NCBI GenBank assembly: GCA_029448655.1
Contig: JACCLO010000005.1
Span: 4,030,001 to 4,094,000, forward strand
Reading direction: 5' to 3'
DNA: 64,000 nucleotides
DNA from: Wolfiporia cocos
Taxonomy: Eukaryota; Basidiomycota; Agaricomycetes; Polyporales; Phaeolaceae
Below the pieces are notes generated by a model that did no database searches, was not told the origin of the DNA, and was given only the letters and a program-made list of their open reading frames with translations. Shown piece after piece: positions 44,801-54,682 of this stretch (positions are counted from its first letter, which is position 1; the number at the start of each line of letters is the position of its first letter). Made by a program: the position numbers and the translations under genes.

Positions 44801-46959
44801 ACCCCCTCCTCATGGTCTGGCCGCCTGGACAGAGGATCCGCGGTTAGCATTGTTTTGCCAGGTTTGTGCTTCATTTGGAAGTTGAAGCGTGAGAGGTACA
44901 GTGCCCAGCGGGCTTGTCGTCTCGTCAGTTTTTGCGCCGTTTTGAAATAGGTCAGGTTTAGATGATCCGACCATATCTCGAATTTTTCAGGGTGTCCCTC
45001 TAGGCAGTGTCGCCACTCCTCTAGAGCCCTGATGACAGCCAACATTTCCTTGTCGTAGATCTCGTAGTTCCTTTCCGGGGCACTTAGCGATTTACTATAG
45101 TACGCCACGGGGTGGAATTTTTTATCCGTAGGATCTAACTGAGATAGTACTGCTCCGGTAGCGAAGTCTGACGCATCTGTTTCTACGCGGAAAGGCTGAT
45201 CGTGCGACGGAATTCGAAGCACGGGCGCTTTGGTGAATGCTTCCTTTAGGGTTTGGAAGGCATTTTCCTGCTCGGCGTCCCAATGCCAAGCTTCTGACTT
45301 TTTGGTCAGCATGGTGAGTGGTTTGGCTATTTTTGAGAAACCTTCTATGAATCGCCTGTAGAAATTGGCAAATCCAAGGAAGGCTTGAACCTCTTTGACC
45401 TTAGTAGGTCTAGGCCAGTCCTGAACTCCGGCGTACTTCTTCGGATCCATCGTGATGTTACCGTCGGAAATGATCATTCCTAAGTATTCGATGGAAGACT
45501 GTTCGAAGAAGCACTTTTCGGGCTTCGCGTACAAGTCCGAGTCCTTCAGGGTTTGTAGAACCCCTTTGGTAAGTCGCCGATGTTCCTCCATATCATTCCC
45601 GAAAATCAAGATGTCGTCTAAGTAGACAACCACCTTGCCGGTTCGAATGAACGGTGCGAGGATAGAATTCATCATCGCTTGGAACGTTGCGGGGGCATTG
45701 CAGAAACCGAAATACATTACCGTCGCCTCGTATAGTCCACGGTGTGTAATAAACGCCGTCTTCCATTCATCACCTTCCTTGATGCGGACATTATTATATC
45801 CCCATCTAAGGTCGATTTTGGTGAAGATGGTCGCATGGGACAATTGATCGATGAGATCATCAATCCGAGGTATCGGATAACGATTTTTCACGGTTATTTC
45901 GTTTAGCCTCCTGTAATCGACAACCATCCGCAGTCCTCCGTCCTTTTTATGGACGAAGAAGACCGGGGATGCCATCGGACTTTCGGATGGTCGAATGTAA
46001 CCCTTCCGTAGTTCGGTGTCTATCCACTCATCCAAGCTGTTACGCTCTTGGGGAGACATTTTGTATGGTTTTACCGGGGGAGGAAGCTGCGCATCTGGTT
46101 CAAGCACTATGGCGTGATCCCAGGGCTTCCGTTCCGGCATCCTCTCTGACGCCTTTTGTGAGAACACCGTTGGCCCATACTCTTGGTATTGTTCGGGCAC
46201 TAACGATCGCCATTTTTCAATGTCAATCAGTGGTGTGTTTTCCTCACGGTCGTCTGCTTCGTCGAGGTCTTTGTCAAGTACCTCGGCTACCAACTGTGTC
46301 AGCAGGTTCATTTCCTCGTCGTCAAGGGTTGTCACCCAAGCGATCAAAGGATTTTCGGGGTCCTCCTCTCCTAATATGTCCACGGGAGTGTCCCAAATCG
46401 AATTTACTTCGATGATTTCCTTTTCTGGGAGTTCAACTGTTTCCTCCTCAGAAGGGCGGTTACCCTTTTTTCTGACGTAGGGTTGGTCGTGTGTACAGCG
46501 TGCATATTCCATTTCTCCTTTCCTCCAATCAAAGGTAGGATTGTGGAGACGCAACCAGTCATAGCCAAGGATTAGGTCTGGTTCTAGGTGCATGACCGTC
46601 AGACCTATTTTTTCCTTGTGGGTGCCATGTTGCATAAATGCTTTTACTGATTGCGTTAAGCGGCCGGCGACGTTTTCTGTTCCGTCTGCGTTTGTAACCG
46701 TAATGGGAAACGCTAGTTTGTCGGTGACCAGCTTATGTTTATCGACCAATCGTTGTGATATGACCGATATGGTTGCACCGCTGTCGATTAAAGCCAGAGC
46801 CTGCACTTTTTGCCCATATACCCAGAGTGTTACTTCGACACGGAATGATCGAGCGAAGTCGCGCGCATCGTTGCCAAAAATATGATACATTGACTCGAAT
46901 ACACTCTTTACAGCGGGTACGGGACTAAAGTTACATGGGAGCACAAGTGGGCAGGTCAT
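41827..46959 (-). pseudogene. Family B Pol with C-terminal dUTPase, disrupted by a solo A LTR
   Basis: The frame is open on both sides of the LTR at 43516-44215. With the LTR and one 5 bp duplication removed, the length is exactly that of intact B2 Pol (1476 codons). Domains: protease (LIDSGATIS), reverse transcriptase (YLDDILIFG), RNase H, integrase (HHCC, then the D,D,E split by the LTR just after the first D: IMVVVD), chromodomain (WEVEAILDHRNRRG) and dUTPase with all five motifs. The insertion separates the protease, RT and RNase H part from most of the integrase core. Confidence 0.95.
43516..44215 (+). repeat. Solo LTR, family A (700 bp)
   Basis: TGTCACAG ... CTGTGTCA. The flanks aatcg (43511-43515) and aatca (44216-44220) are a duplication with one G-to-A change at a CpG. 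It is inserted in B1 Pol. Confidence 0.93.
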
Positions 46960-49196
46960 CACATGTGCTCGGTGGGAAAACCCGAGGCAGAGCTTCCGTA
47001 GATGCCCAGGGTATTTGCGGAGTCGGCTATCCGCTTGCGAAGCCAGGGCAGATGTGTCCTGATGGAGTCGCCCGACGGTGTAGGCGCAGTCGAAGTCGAA
47101 CCAGTCGACTGGGTCTGGACGGGGCTGGTGCTTTCTGCCGATCGCACCGGGCTCCCGCTTTTCTCCTCATCGCTGATGCGCGTAGTGGGGGCCAGAGGAA
47201 CCACCTCTGGTTGCTTCGGAACGTTGGTCCGGATGGTCCCTACGGTGGCTTGGGGAGACTCATCTTCGTCGTCAGTCACCAGTTCCTGGGTGCTGACAAT
47301 TCGGACCTTGTATTTTTTCTTCGGGTCCAGTTTCTTCTGGCCCGACTGTTGCGTTCCGCTCGACGAGCCTGTCGGCTTCGTCGTTCCGCTTCCACTACTG
47401 GCCGGCTTGGCTTCCTTTGGCTTGTTCTTAGGGTTCTCAGGACAGTCGCCCCATTTGTGTTGTCCTGGGTGTTTGCGACAGTCCTTCCCGTAAGAGCCGG
47501 TTTCCTTTGCCTTGCCTTTGCCTTTGTCATCAGCCTTGGCAGGCTTCGACGTAGCTTTGTCGGCGGTCTTTCCAGATCCCGACGACTCCTTTTTCTTTTC
47601 TTCCTCAAAGATCTTGCCTTTGAGCTTATCCGGGTATTGCCTCTTGTAGAGGTCAATGGCCATATCGAGGTATACCTCCCAGTCGGTCGGCATTGTAAAG
47701 CCGGGAACCGATTCCAAGGTAGCGAGGGTTTCTCGCACCTTTTCCGGGAGGATCCGTTTGATGTGACTGAACAACGTCTTGTTGTCAGTCTCGGCCAGAC
47801 GAGCCAGGGTCCTGAGCTTCTGTGCCCAAGAGAAGAAGTCCGATTGGAGCTTCTTTTTCCCTTCGTCTCCGAAGTACCCTTCAATCTCCTTTTTGGCAAT
47901 TTCCTTGTCCGTCTTCTTGCCGTACACCTTCTCGATCGTTTCCGCAAACGTTTTCCAGGTGTGCCCCGAGGTTTGTCCGGCGGCGATTTTATCAACTACC
48001 GGCGACATGTACTGGTAGGCCTCGCCCGTCAGCCGTAGCAGGGCTTGGCGAACCTTGTCTTCCTCGAGGGTCACCTTGGCGTCTGCGAAATACATGCCCA
48101 TTTTTTGGATCCACTCTTTCGATGAGATGGAATCCTTAGGGCCCGAGAATTTGGGCGGTTGGGTCGGTTTGGTCTGTTGGAAGTTGACCGTGGTGGCTGC
48201 TGCTGTCGCGGCTGCCGGTGCGTTTTTTAGAGCGGTTAACTCCGCTTCGAGTTGGTCAATTCTATTAATTAGTGCCGTGACCTGGGCACCGCTGGGTCCC
48301 GCGGTTGGGACTGCCGGACGCTTTTGCAGTACTGCAATGTCTTTTTCTATGCGGACGAACCGATTTTCGGAAAGGGTATCCAATTGTTGCCGCAAACTCT
48401 CCGCTTCCTCTAGTGCTTCTATTCTATTTTGAAGCACCTGGTTGTGACTCCGAATCTGGTTGGTCTTATTCCAGACCATCTCCATATTCGTGTCTACCCG
48501 GCTTTTGTATGCTGCGAGGTTGCTGTAGAGGTGGTTCTTGGCTTGGTACAGCGCCTCCCTGTAAGCTTCTTTTCCCACCTGCAGAACTTCGTCTGCGGCG
48601 GCCACTTCCAGAGTGCGTTGCAACCTTCCCAATAGTTCGTTTTCGCTTCTTTCCGGCTGCGCGACTATTTCCAGGGTTCCCCTTTCATAGGAGGGGAGGA
48701 GATCGGGGAGTGACCCAAATAGGGGCTCCCTGTCGACTGGTTCCTCCGGCCGTGGAGTCTCGCTGCCTTCGGGGGTGATGACTGCTCGGCGTGCGGGTGT
48801 TTCCGGGTTGAAGAGCCTGGCGGCTCTTGTGCGTGGCGACGCCTCTTCCTGCGAGTACCAGTGGACGTCACCGTAGTAGACTATGAGGTCTGCTAGGGAG
48901 ATGGCGGTACAATAGTTGTCCCACCTCCACCACGAGATGTGGTTTCTAGTCGAATCTTCCCCATAGTACTTGATGTACGCCGTATGGTTCACGTTCAGGG
49001 AAGGGCGCACATGCGCCGGAATTGAGTTGAAGGAGATGACACTCCCCCTAACTCTGATGCCGAATACGACTCGCAGGTAGTCCATCAAGCAAGTTTGCTC
49101 TCCGGGCCATGCGTGCTTGCCGACGGCGGGGCGGTAGGCCGTAGCCACCTTGTGGGTGTTGTACAAAGCGCCTTGGACGATTGTGTAAGACACCAT
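46959..49196 (-). CDS. Family B Gag, intact
   Basis: 745 residues from the ATG whose product begins MVSYTIVQGAL. Order: an N-terminal domain of about 140 residues with Trp/Tyr-rich segments (YYGEDSTRNHISWWRWDNY); a long charged, probably coiled-coil region; an Ala-rich linker; the Gag core (FSGPKDSISSKEWIQKMGMY); a Lys-rich linker; and an atypical zinc knuckle C-X2-H-X3-H-X4-C (CRKHPGQHKWGDC). It packages RNA and forms the particle. The stop overlaps the Pol start by one base (TGATG in sense). The frame stays open further upstream to 49250 from a non-ATG codon. Confidence 0.93.
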   Translation of the reverse strand: MVSYTIVQGALYNTHKVATAYRPAVGKHAWPGEQTCLMDYLRVVFGIRVRGSVISFNSIPAHVRPSLNVNHTAYIKYYGEDSTRNHISWWRWDNYCTAISLADLIVYYGDVHWYSQEEASPRTRAARLFNPETPARRAVITPEGSETPRPEEPVDREPLFGSLPDLLPSYERGTLEIVAQPERSENELLGRLQRTLEVAAADEVLQVGKEAYREALYQAKNHLYSNLAAYKSRVDTNMEMVWNKTNQIRSHNQVLQNRIEALEEAESLRQQLDTLSENRFVRIEKDIAVLQKRPAVPTAGPSGAQVTALINRIDQLEAELTALKNAPAAATAAATTVNFQQTKPTQPPKFSGPKDSISSKEWIQKMGMYFADAKVTLEEDKVRQALLRLTGEAYQYMSPVVDKIAAGQTSGHTWKTFAETIEKVYGKKTDKEIAKKEIEGYFGDEGKKKLQSDFFSWAQKLRTLARLAETDNKTLFSHIKRILPEKVRETLATLESVPGFTMPTDWEVYLDMAIDLYKRQYPDKLKGKIFEEEKKKESSGSGKTADKATSKPAKADDKGKGKAKETGSYGKDCRKHPGQHKWGDCPENPKNKPKEAKPASSGSGTTKPTGSSSGTQQSGQKKLDPKKKYKVRIVSTQELVTDDEDESPQATVGTIRTNVPKQPEVVPLAPTTRISDEEKSGSPVRSAESTSPVQTQSTGSTSTAPTPSGDSIRTHLPWLRKRIADSANTLGIYGSSASGFPTEHM

Positions 49197-50160
49197 TGCT
49201 GGACAGTATTCGTCAGCTTGAGTTATTTTCTTCCTTAAACGATAATTCAAGAAAGAAAAAGTGCCTTTTCAGGACTTAAATGCCTTTTCAGGACTTTTCG
49301 CAATCAATGCCATGCACCAAAAAATAAATGCCTTTCCAGGACTTTCTATCTACTACAACTGGGGTTTGCCGAGGTTGAAGTTGAGACCGCTATGTACTAG
49401 ATGTGTCTTTAAGTACGTAACGTGCTGTTTCACGTCTAGGTCTCCAAAAACGTGCTCTACCCTCCTGAGATATTTCTCGAGGCGGCGGAGATCTTCGTTC
49501 TTCATGGAGTCCTGACGGACCCTTTGCTCCAGGTGTGTGGAGAGATCGTCGAAGTCGGTGATGAGGGTGGTGAATTTCGTTATGATGGGGGCCGTGGTGG
49601 TTGCGTCGGGAACCTTCCATAGCCGGAAAAGGTTCTTGTGGGCGGCGTTCATCTGTTTGTCGACGTCTAAGAACCATTCCCACTTCTTCTCCGTGCAATG
49701 GACGTCCCTGGGGTTCGGAAGACCCCGTTTCTCGACCCACTCGGCAGGCATTCTAAGCTCCTCCACTCTCTCCAACAGCGACTTCTTTGGGGGCTCAATT
49801 CGCTCCCGAAGACTCCTCACCATTCTCTCTTCCTCAACCCTCTTCCTGGCTGCCTCGGCGATTAGCTGATCCAGGCTTTGTTTCTGGATCCGAGCCTCGA
49901 GCTTTTCCTTCTGTCGGAGAAGCTTGTTGAGTTTCTTTCGCCTGATGTCGTCGAAGGCGGCCTCGTGGTTGACCCTTCAGATCTCCTCCGGGTCGGGATT
50001 CGGCTTCTTGTAGAAGACGTCTTTGCCCTTTCGGGACTTTCCTCGCTTTGGGGCTGTGACCGCGGAGATGCGGTCTTCGAGCGATTTAGAGGCGGCAATG
50101 TGCCATTCCTCGCGCTCCCCCGTAGCGGCGTTTCTCGGGGTAACCGTGAAACGTGGTGCT

Positions 50161-50780
50161 TGTCACAAGAATTCTCCTAGTTTCCCTATATTTCTTACTA
50201 TTTTTCCGGCAATTCTACGAATTATCTACGACTTTCTAGACCAATAACTAGCTTATCTGGTTCATAAGTTAACGGTTACATACGTGCCGAATGATGGCCG
50301 CGTTATCTCCCGTAACGATGGTCTTATCTTATCACTAGTAGTTACCATCAGTCACATGTCTAGTTCCAGCCAATCGGACATTCCGTCCGGAAGCAGTCAG
50401 CGTATAAACGTCAGCGGACCGGGCTTTGGTCACGCCCCGTCTTTGTAATGACAAGAGCGCAAAACGCCATTCGTGCGGCTTACGCCGCCTCCCTATATCC
50501 CGGTTTTGATCGGCATATGTATTTATCGTATATTACTAAGTACTTAGGTACCTGGGGACTTGTACATACGAATACGGACACTAGTATTATCTAATAAGGC
50601 TGTTAGGGGTCTTATTTATCATGTATATATACTGGACTTGCTGAGCGCTATTGCCTCAGTTCTATTCATTGCATTCATACTACGAGTTAACCACTCCGCG
50701 TATCCTGTTTAACTCTTACAACTATCCTGCCTAACCAGCAAACCAAGCAAACATCTATAAGTAAGTGTTATCTTGTGTTA
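50161..50780 (+). repeat. B2 5' LTR (620 bp)
   Basis: TGTCACAAG ... CTTGTGTTA. TATA box CATGTATATATACTGG near 50620-50635; self-primer AGTTCTATTCAT at 50658-50669, a typical TATA-to-start distance away. Confidence 0.96.
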
Positions 50781-50781
50781 T

Positions 50782-50793
50782 ATGAATAGAACT
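50782..50793 (+). promoter_or_regulatory. B2 self-priming primer-binding site
   Basis: ATGAATAGAACT lies 1 nt after the LTR and is the exact reverse complement of AGTTCTATTCAT at 50658-50669. B1 has the same site at 60522-60533. Confidence 0.87.
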
Positions 50794-51480
50794 CGCTTTC
50801 GCCCCCGCCCTCTTTGAGGGTCTGGGATTTTTTCTTCTTAGGGGTTTTCGTCGCTGTCTGCGCACCCCTGCTCGCCGCCAGGCAACAGGGTATCCTTAGT
50901 GGGCTCTGGGGGATCATCGCCTTCGGGCAAATAGCCGGACCGTAGGCTTAAGCGGAACCGGGGACTGGCTGCCAAGCCTTTCCCCATATGTTGGGAATCG
51001 ATGGCAACGGTGTAACTTCTTGACCGGGCCGGAGACGACCTTCTCGCCTATCCCCAGGCGTACAGGGGCCACTCTATTTAGAGTTGGGATGGTGGGCACG
51101 AGTTGCCCTGCCTAGAACCGCTGCCGATACGGCTTCAGAACGATAGAGTTCTGGTCTTGGCGCCCTCTAAGTCCCTCAGGGCATGGGTTTGGTTTAAACA
51201 CTGGCAGCCACCTAACTGGAGTGAGGCGTGGGCACATGCGGGGTGTAATACCCCAAATCCTGCATTCCCAGGCGTCAAGGGAAGACGACCTGCTGTATCC
51301 CCCACCTGGTAGCGTGAGAGAGACGCAATCCAGTCGCCGACACTAACTCCGGTCGAGGGCGGAGCGCCCATTGACGCCGGAGGATAAGCGCACGACACAT
51401 CAAGAAGCGACGATAAGCCCCGACAGAAGACCGCGTAATTTCCACTAGAATAGCTTACTTAGACTTCTTTTTACGTAGTC
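50794..51480 (+). other. B2 untranslated leader with a conserved small hairpin
   Basis: GC-rich, no credible ORF. It includes ATGC-GGGGT-gtaat-ACCCC-aaatcct-GCAT near 51236-51266, the counterpart of the family A leader hairpin. In B1 (59833-60521) the same stem reads GGGGTG-taa-CACCCC. Confidence 0.65.
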
Positions 51481-52296
51481 ATGCCGAAAGCACCACGTTT
51501 CACGGTTACCCCGAGAAACGCCGCTACGGGGGAGCGCGAGGAATGGCACATTGCCGCCTCTAAATCGCTCGAAGACCGCATCTCCGCGGTCACAGCCCCA
51601 AAGCGAGGAAAGTCCCGAAAGGGCAAAGACGTTTTCTACAGGAAGCCGAACCCCGACCCGGAGGAGATTCGAAGGGTCAACCACGAAGCCGCCCTCGACG
51701 ACATCAGGCGGAAGAAGCTCAACAAGCTTCTCCGACAGAAGGAGAAGCTCGAGGCTCGGATCCAGAAACAATCCCTGGATCAACTGATCGCCGAGGCAGC
51801 CAGAAAGAGGGTTGAGGAAGAGAGAATGGTGAGGAGTCTTCGGGAGCGAATTGAGCCCCCAAAGAAGTCGCTGTTGGAGAGAGTGGAGGAGCTTAGGATG
51901 CCAGCCGAGTGGGTCGAGAAACGGGGTCTTGCGAACCCCAGGGACGTCCACTGCACGGAGAAGAAGTGGGACTGGTTCTTGGACGTCGACAAACAGATGA
52001 ACGCCGCTCACAAAAATCTTTTCCGCCTATGGAAAGTCCCCGACGCAACCACCACGGCCCCTATCATAGCAAAATTCACCACCCTCATCACCGACTTCGA
52101 CGATCTCTCCACACACCTGGAGCAAAGGGTCCGTCAGGACTCCATGAAGAACGAAGACCTCCGCCGCCTCGAAAAATATCTCAGGAGGGTGGAGCACGTT
52201 TTTGGAGATCTAGACGTGAAACAGCACGTTACGTACTTAAAGACACATTTAGTACATAGCGGTCTCAACTTCGACCTCGGCAAACCCCAGTTGTAG
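51481..52296 (+). CDS. Family B ORF1, intact, unknown function
   Basis: 271 residues beginning MPKAPRFTVTPRN. Residues about 1-75 are basic. About 78-125 are a Lys/Arg/Glu-rich helix likely to form a coiled coil (LNKLLRQKEKLEARIQKQ). The C-terminal 90 residues (FTTLITDFDDLSTHLEQRVR ... GLNFDLGKPQL) align by pattern with the end of family A ORF1. No catalytic motif or zinc site is visible. It lies between leader and Gag and is the first ORF on the genomic RNA, so it is likely the best translated. It is unlike any Gag, Pol or Env domain I know. Confidence 0.85.
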   Translation: MPKAPRFTVTPRNAATGEREEWHIAASKSLEDRISAVTAPKRGKSRKGKDVFYRKPNPDPEEIRRVNHEAALDDIRRKKLNKLLRQKEKLEARIQKQSLDQLIAEAARKRVEEERMVRSLRERIEPPKKSLLERVEELRMPAEWVEKRGLANPRDVHCTEKKWDWFLDVDKQMNAAHKNLFRLWKVPDATTTAPIIAKFTTLITDFDDLSTHLEQRVRQDSMKNEDLRRLEKYLRRVEHVFGDLDVKQHVTYLKTHLVHSGLNFDLGKPQL

Positions 52297-52447
52297 TAGA
52301 CAGAAAGTCCTGAAAAGGCATTTTCTTTGGTGCATGGCATTGATTGCGAAAAGTCCTGAAAAGGCATTTAAGTCCTGAAAAGGCACTCTTTTCTTGAATT
52401 ATCGTTTAAGGAAGAAAATAACTCAAGCTGACGAATACTGTCCAGCA

Positions 52448-54682
52448 ATGGTGTCTTACACAATCGTCCAAGGCGCTTTGTACAACACCCACAAGGTGGC
52501 TACGGCCTACCGCCCCGCCGTCGGCAAGCACGCGTGGCCCGGAGAGCAAACCTGCTTGATGGACTACCTGCGAGTCGTATTCGGCATCAGAGTTAGGGGG
52601 AGTGTCACCTCCTTCAACTCAATTCCGGCGCATGTGCGCCCATTCCTGAACGTAAACCATACGGCGTACATCAAGTACTATGGGGAAGATTCGACCAGGA
52701 ACCACATATCGTGGTGGAGGTGGGACAATTACTGCACCGCCATCCCCCTGTCGGACCTCATAGTCCTGTACGGTGACGTCCACTGGTACTCCCAGGAAGA
52801 AGCGTCACCACGCACGAGAGCCGCCAGGCTCTTCAACCCGGAAACACCCGCACGCCGAGCAGTCATCACTCCCGAAGGCAGCGAGACTCCACGGCCGGAG
52901 GAACCAGTCGACACGGAGCCCCTATTTGGGACGCTTCCCGATCTCCTCCCCTCCTATGAAAGGGGAACCCTGGAAATAGTCGCGCAGCCAGAAAGAAGCG
53001 AGAATGAATTGATGGGAAGGTTGCAGCGCACTCTGGAAGTGGCCGCCCCAGACGAAGTTCTGCAGGTGGGAAAAGAAGCTTACAGGGAAGCGCTGTACCA
53101 AGCCAAAAACCACCTCTACAGCAACCTCGCGGCATATAAAAGCCGAGTAGACACGAATATGGAAATGGTCTGGAACAAGACCAACCAGATTCGGAGTCAC
53201 AACCAGGTGCTTCAAAATAGAATAGAAGCACTAGAGGAAGCGGAGAGTTTGCGGCAACAATTGGATACCCTTTCCGAAAATCGGTTCGTCCGCATAGAAA
53301 AAGACATTGCAGTACTGCAAAAGCGTCCGGCAGTCCCAACCGCGGGACCCAGCGGTGCCCAGGTCACGGCACTAATTAATAGAATTGACCAACTCGAAGC
53401 GGAGTTAACCGCTCTAAAAAACGCACCGGCAGCCGCGACAGCAGCTGCCACAACGGTCAACTTCCAACAGACCAAACCGACTCAGCCGCCCAAATTCTCG
53501 GGCCCTAAGGATTCCATCTCATCGAAAGAATGGATCCAAAAAATGGGCATGTATTTCGCGGACGCCAAAGTTACCCTCGAGGAAGACAAAGTTCGCCAAG
53601 CCCTGCTACGGCTTACGGGCGAGGCCTACCAGTACATGTCGCCGGTAGTTGATAAGATCGCCGCCGGACAAACCTCGGGGCACACCTGGAAAACGTTTGC
53701 GGAAACAATCGAGAAGGTGTACGGCAAGAAGACGGACAAGGAAATTGCCAAAAAGGAGATTGAAGGGTACTTCGGGGACGAAGGGAAAAAGAAGCTCCAA
53801 TCGGACTTCTTTTCTTGGGCACAGAAGCTCAGGACCCTGGCTCGCCTGGCCGAGACTGACAACAAGACGTTGTTCAGTCACATCAAACGGATCCTCCCGG
53901 AAAAAGTGCGAGAGACCCTCGCTACCTTGGAATCGGTGCCCGGCTTCGCAATGCCGACCGACTAGGTATACCTCGATATGGCCATCGACCTCTATAAGAG
54001 GCAATACCCGGACAAGCTCAAAGGCAAAATCTTTGAGGAAGAAAAGAAGAAGGAGTCGTCGGGGTCTGGTAAGACCGCCGAAAAAGCTACGTCAAAGCCT
54101 GCCAAGGCTGATGACAAAGGCAAAGGCAAGGCAAAGGAAACCGGCTCTTACGGGAAGGACTGTCGCAAGCACCCTGGACAACACAAATGGGGCGACTGTC
54201 CTGAGAACCCTAAGAACAAGCCGAAGGAAGCCAAGCCGGCCAGTAGTGGAAGCGGAACGACGAAGCCGACAGGCTCGTCGAGCGGAACGCAACAGTCGGG
54301 CCAGAAGAAACTGGACCCGAAAAAGAAATACAAGGTCCGAATCGTCAGCACCCAGGAACTGGTGACTGACGACGAAGACGAGTCCCCCCAAGCCACCGTA
54401 GGGACCATCCGGACCAACGTTCCGAAGCAACCAGAGGTGGTTCCTCTGGCCCCCACTACGCGCATCAGCGATGAGGAGAAAAGCGGGAGCCCGGTGCAAT
54501 CGGCAGAAAGCACCAGCCCCGTCCAGACCCAGTCGACTGGCTCGACTTCGACTGCGCCTACACCGTCGGGCGACTCCATCAGGACACATCTGCCCTGGCT
54601 TCGCAAGCGGATAGCCGACTCCGCAAATACCCTGGGCATCTACGGAAGCTCTGCCTCGGGTTTTCCCACCGAGCACATGTGA
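52448..54682 (+). pseudogene. Family B Gag (B2), in-frame TAG from a 3-base loss
   Basis: 745-codon frame with the same domain order as B1 Gag. At 53963-53965 B2 has TAG GTA where B1 has TGG GAG GTA, so three bases are missing and a stop arises after AMPTD without loss of frame. The 238 codons that follow, including the zinc knuckle, are open and near-identical to B1. Unless the TAG is read through, Gag lacks its nucleocapsid part. The stop overlaps Pol by one base (TGATG, 54680-54684). Confidence 0.93.

Noticed and set aside
50781..51480. Short ORFs in the B leader (about 60-87 codons) as genes
   Set aside because: They are not conserved in the A leader, overlap each other on both strands and carry no domain; the region is better read as structured untranslated RNA.
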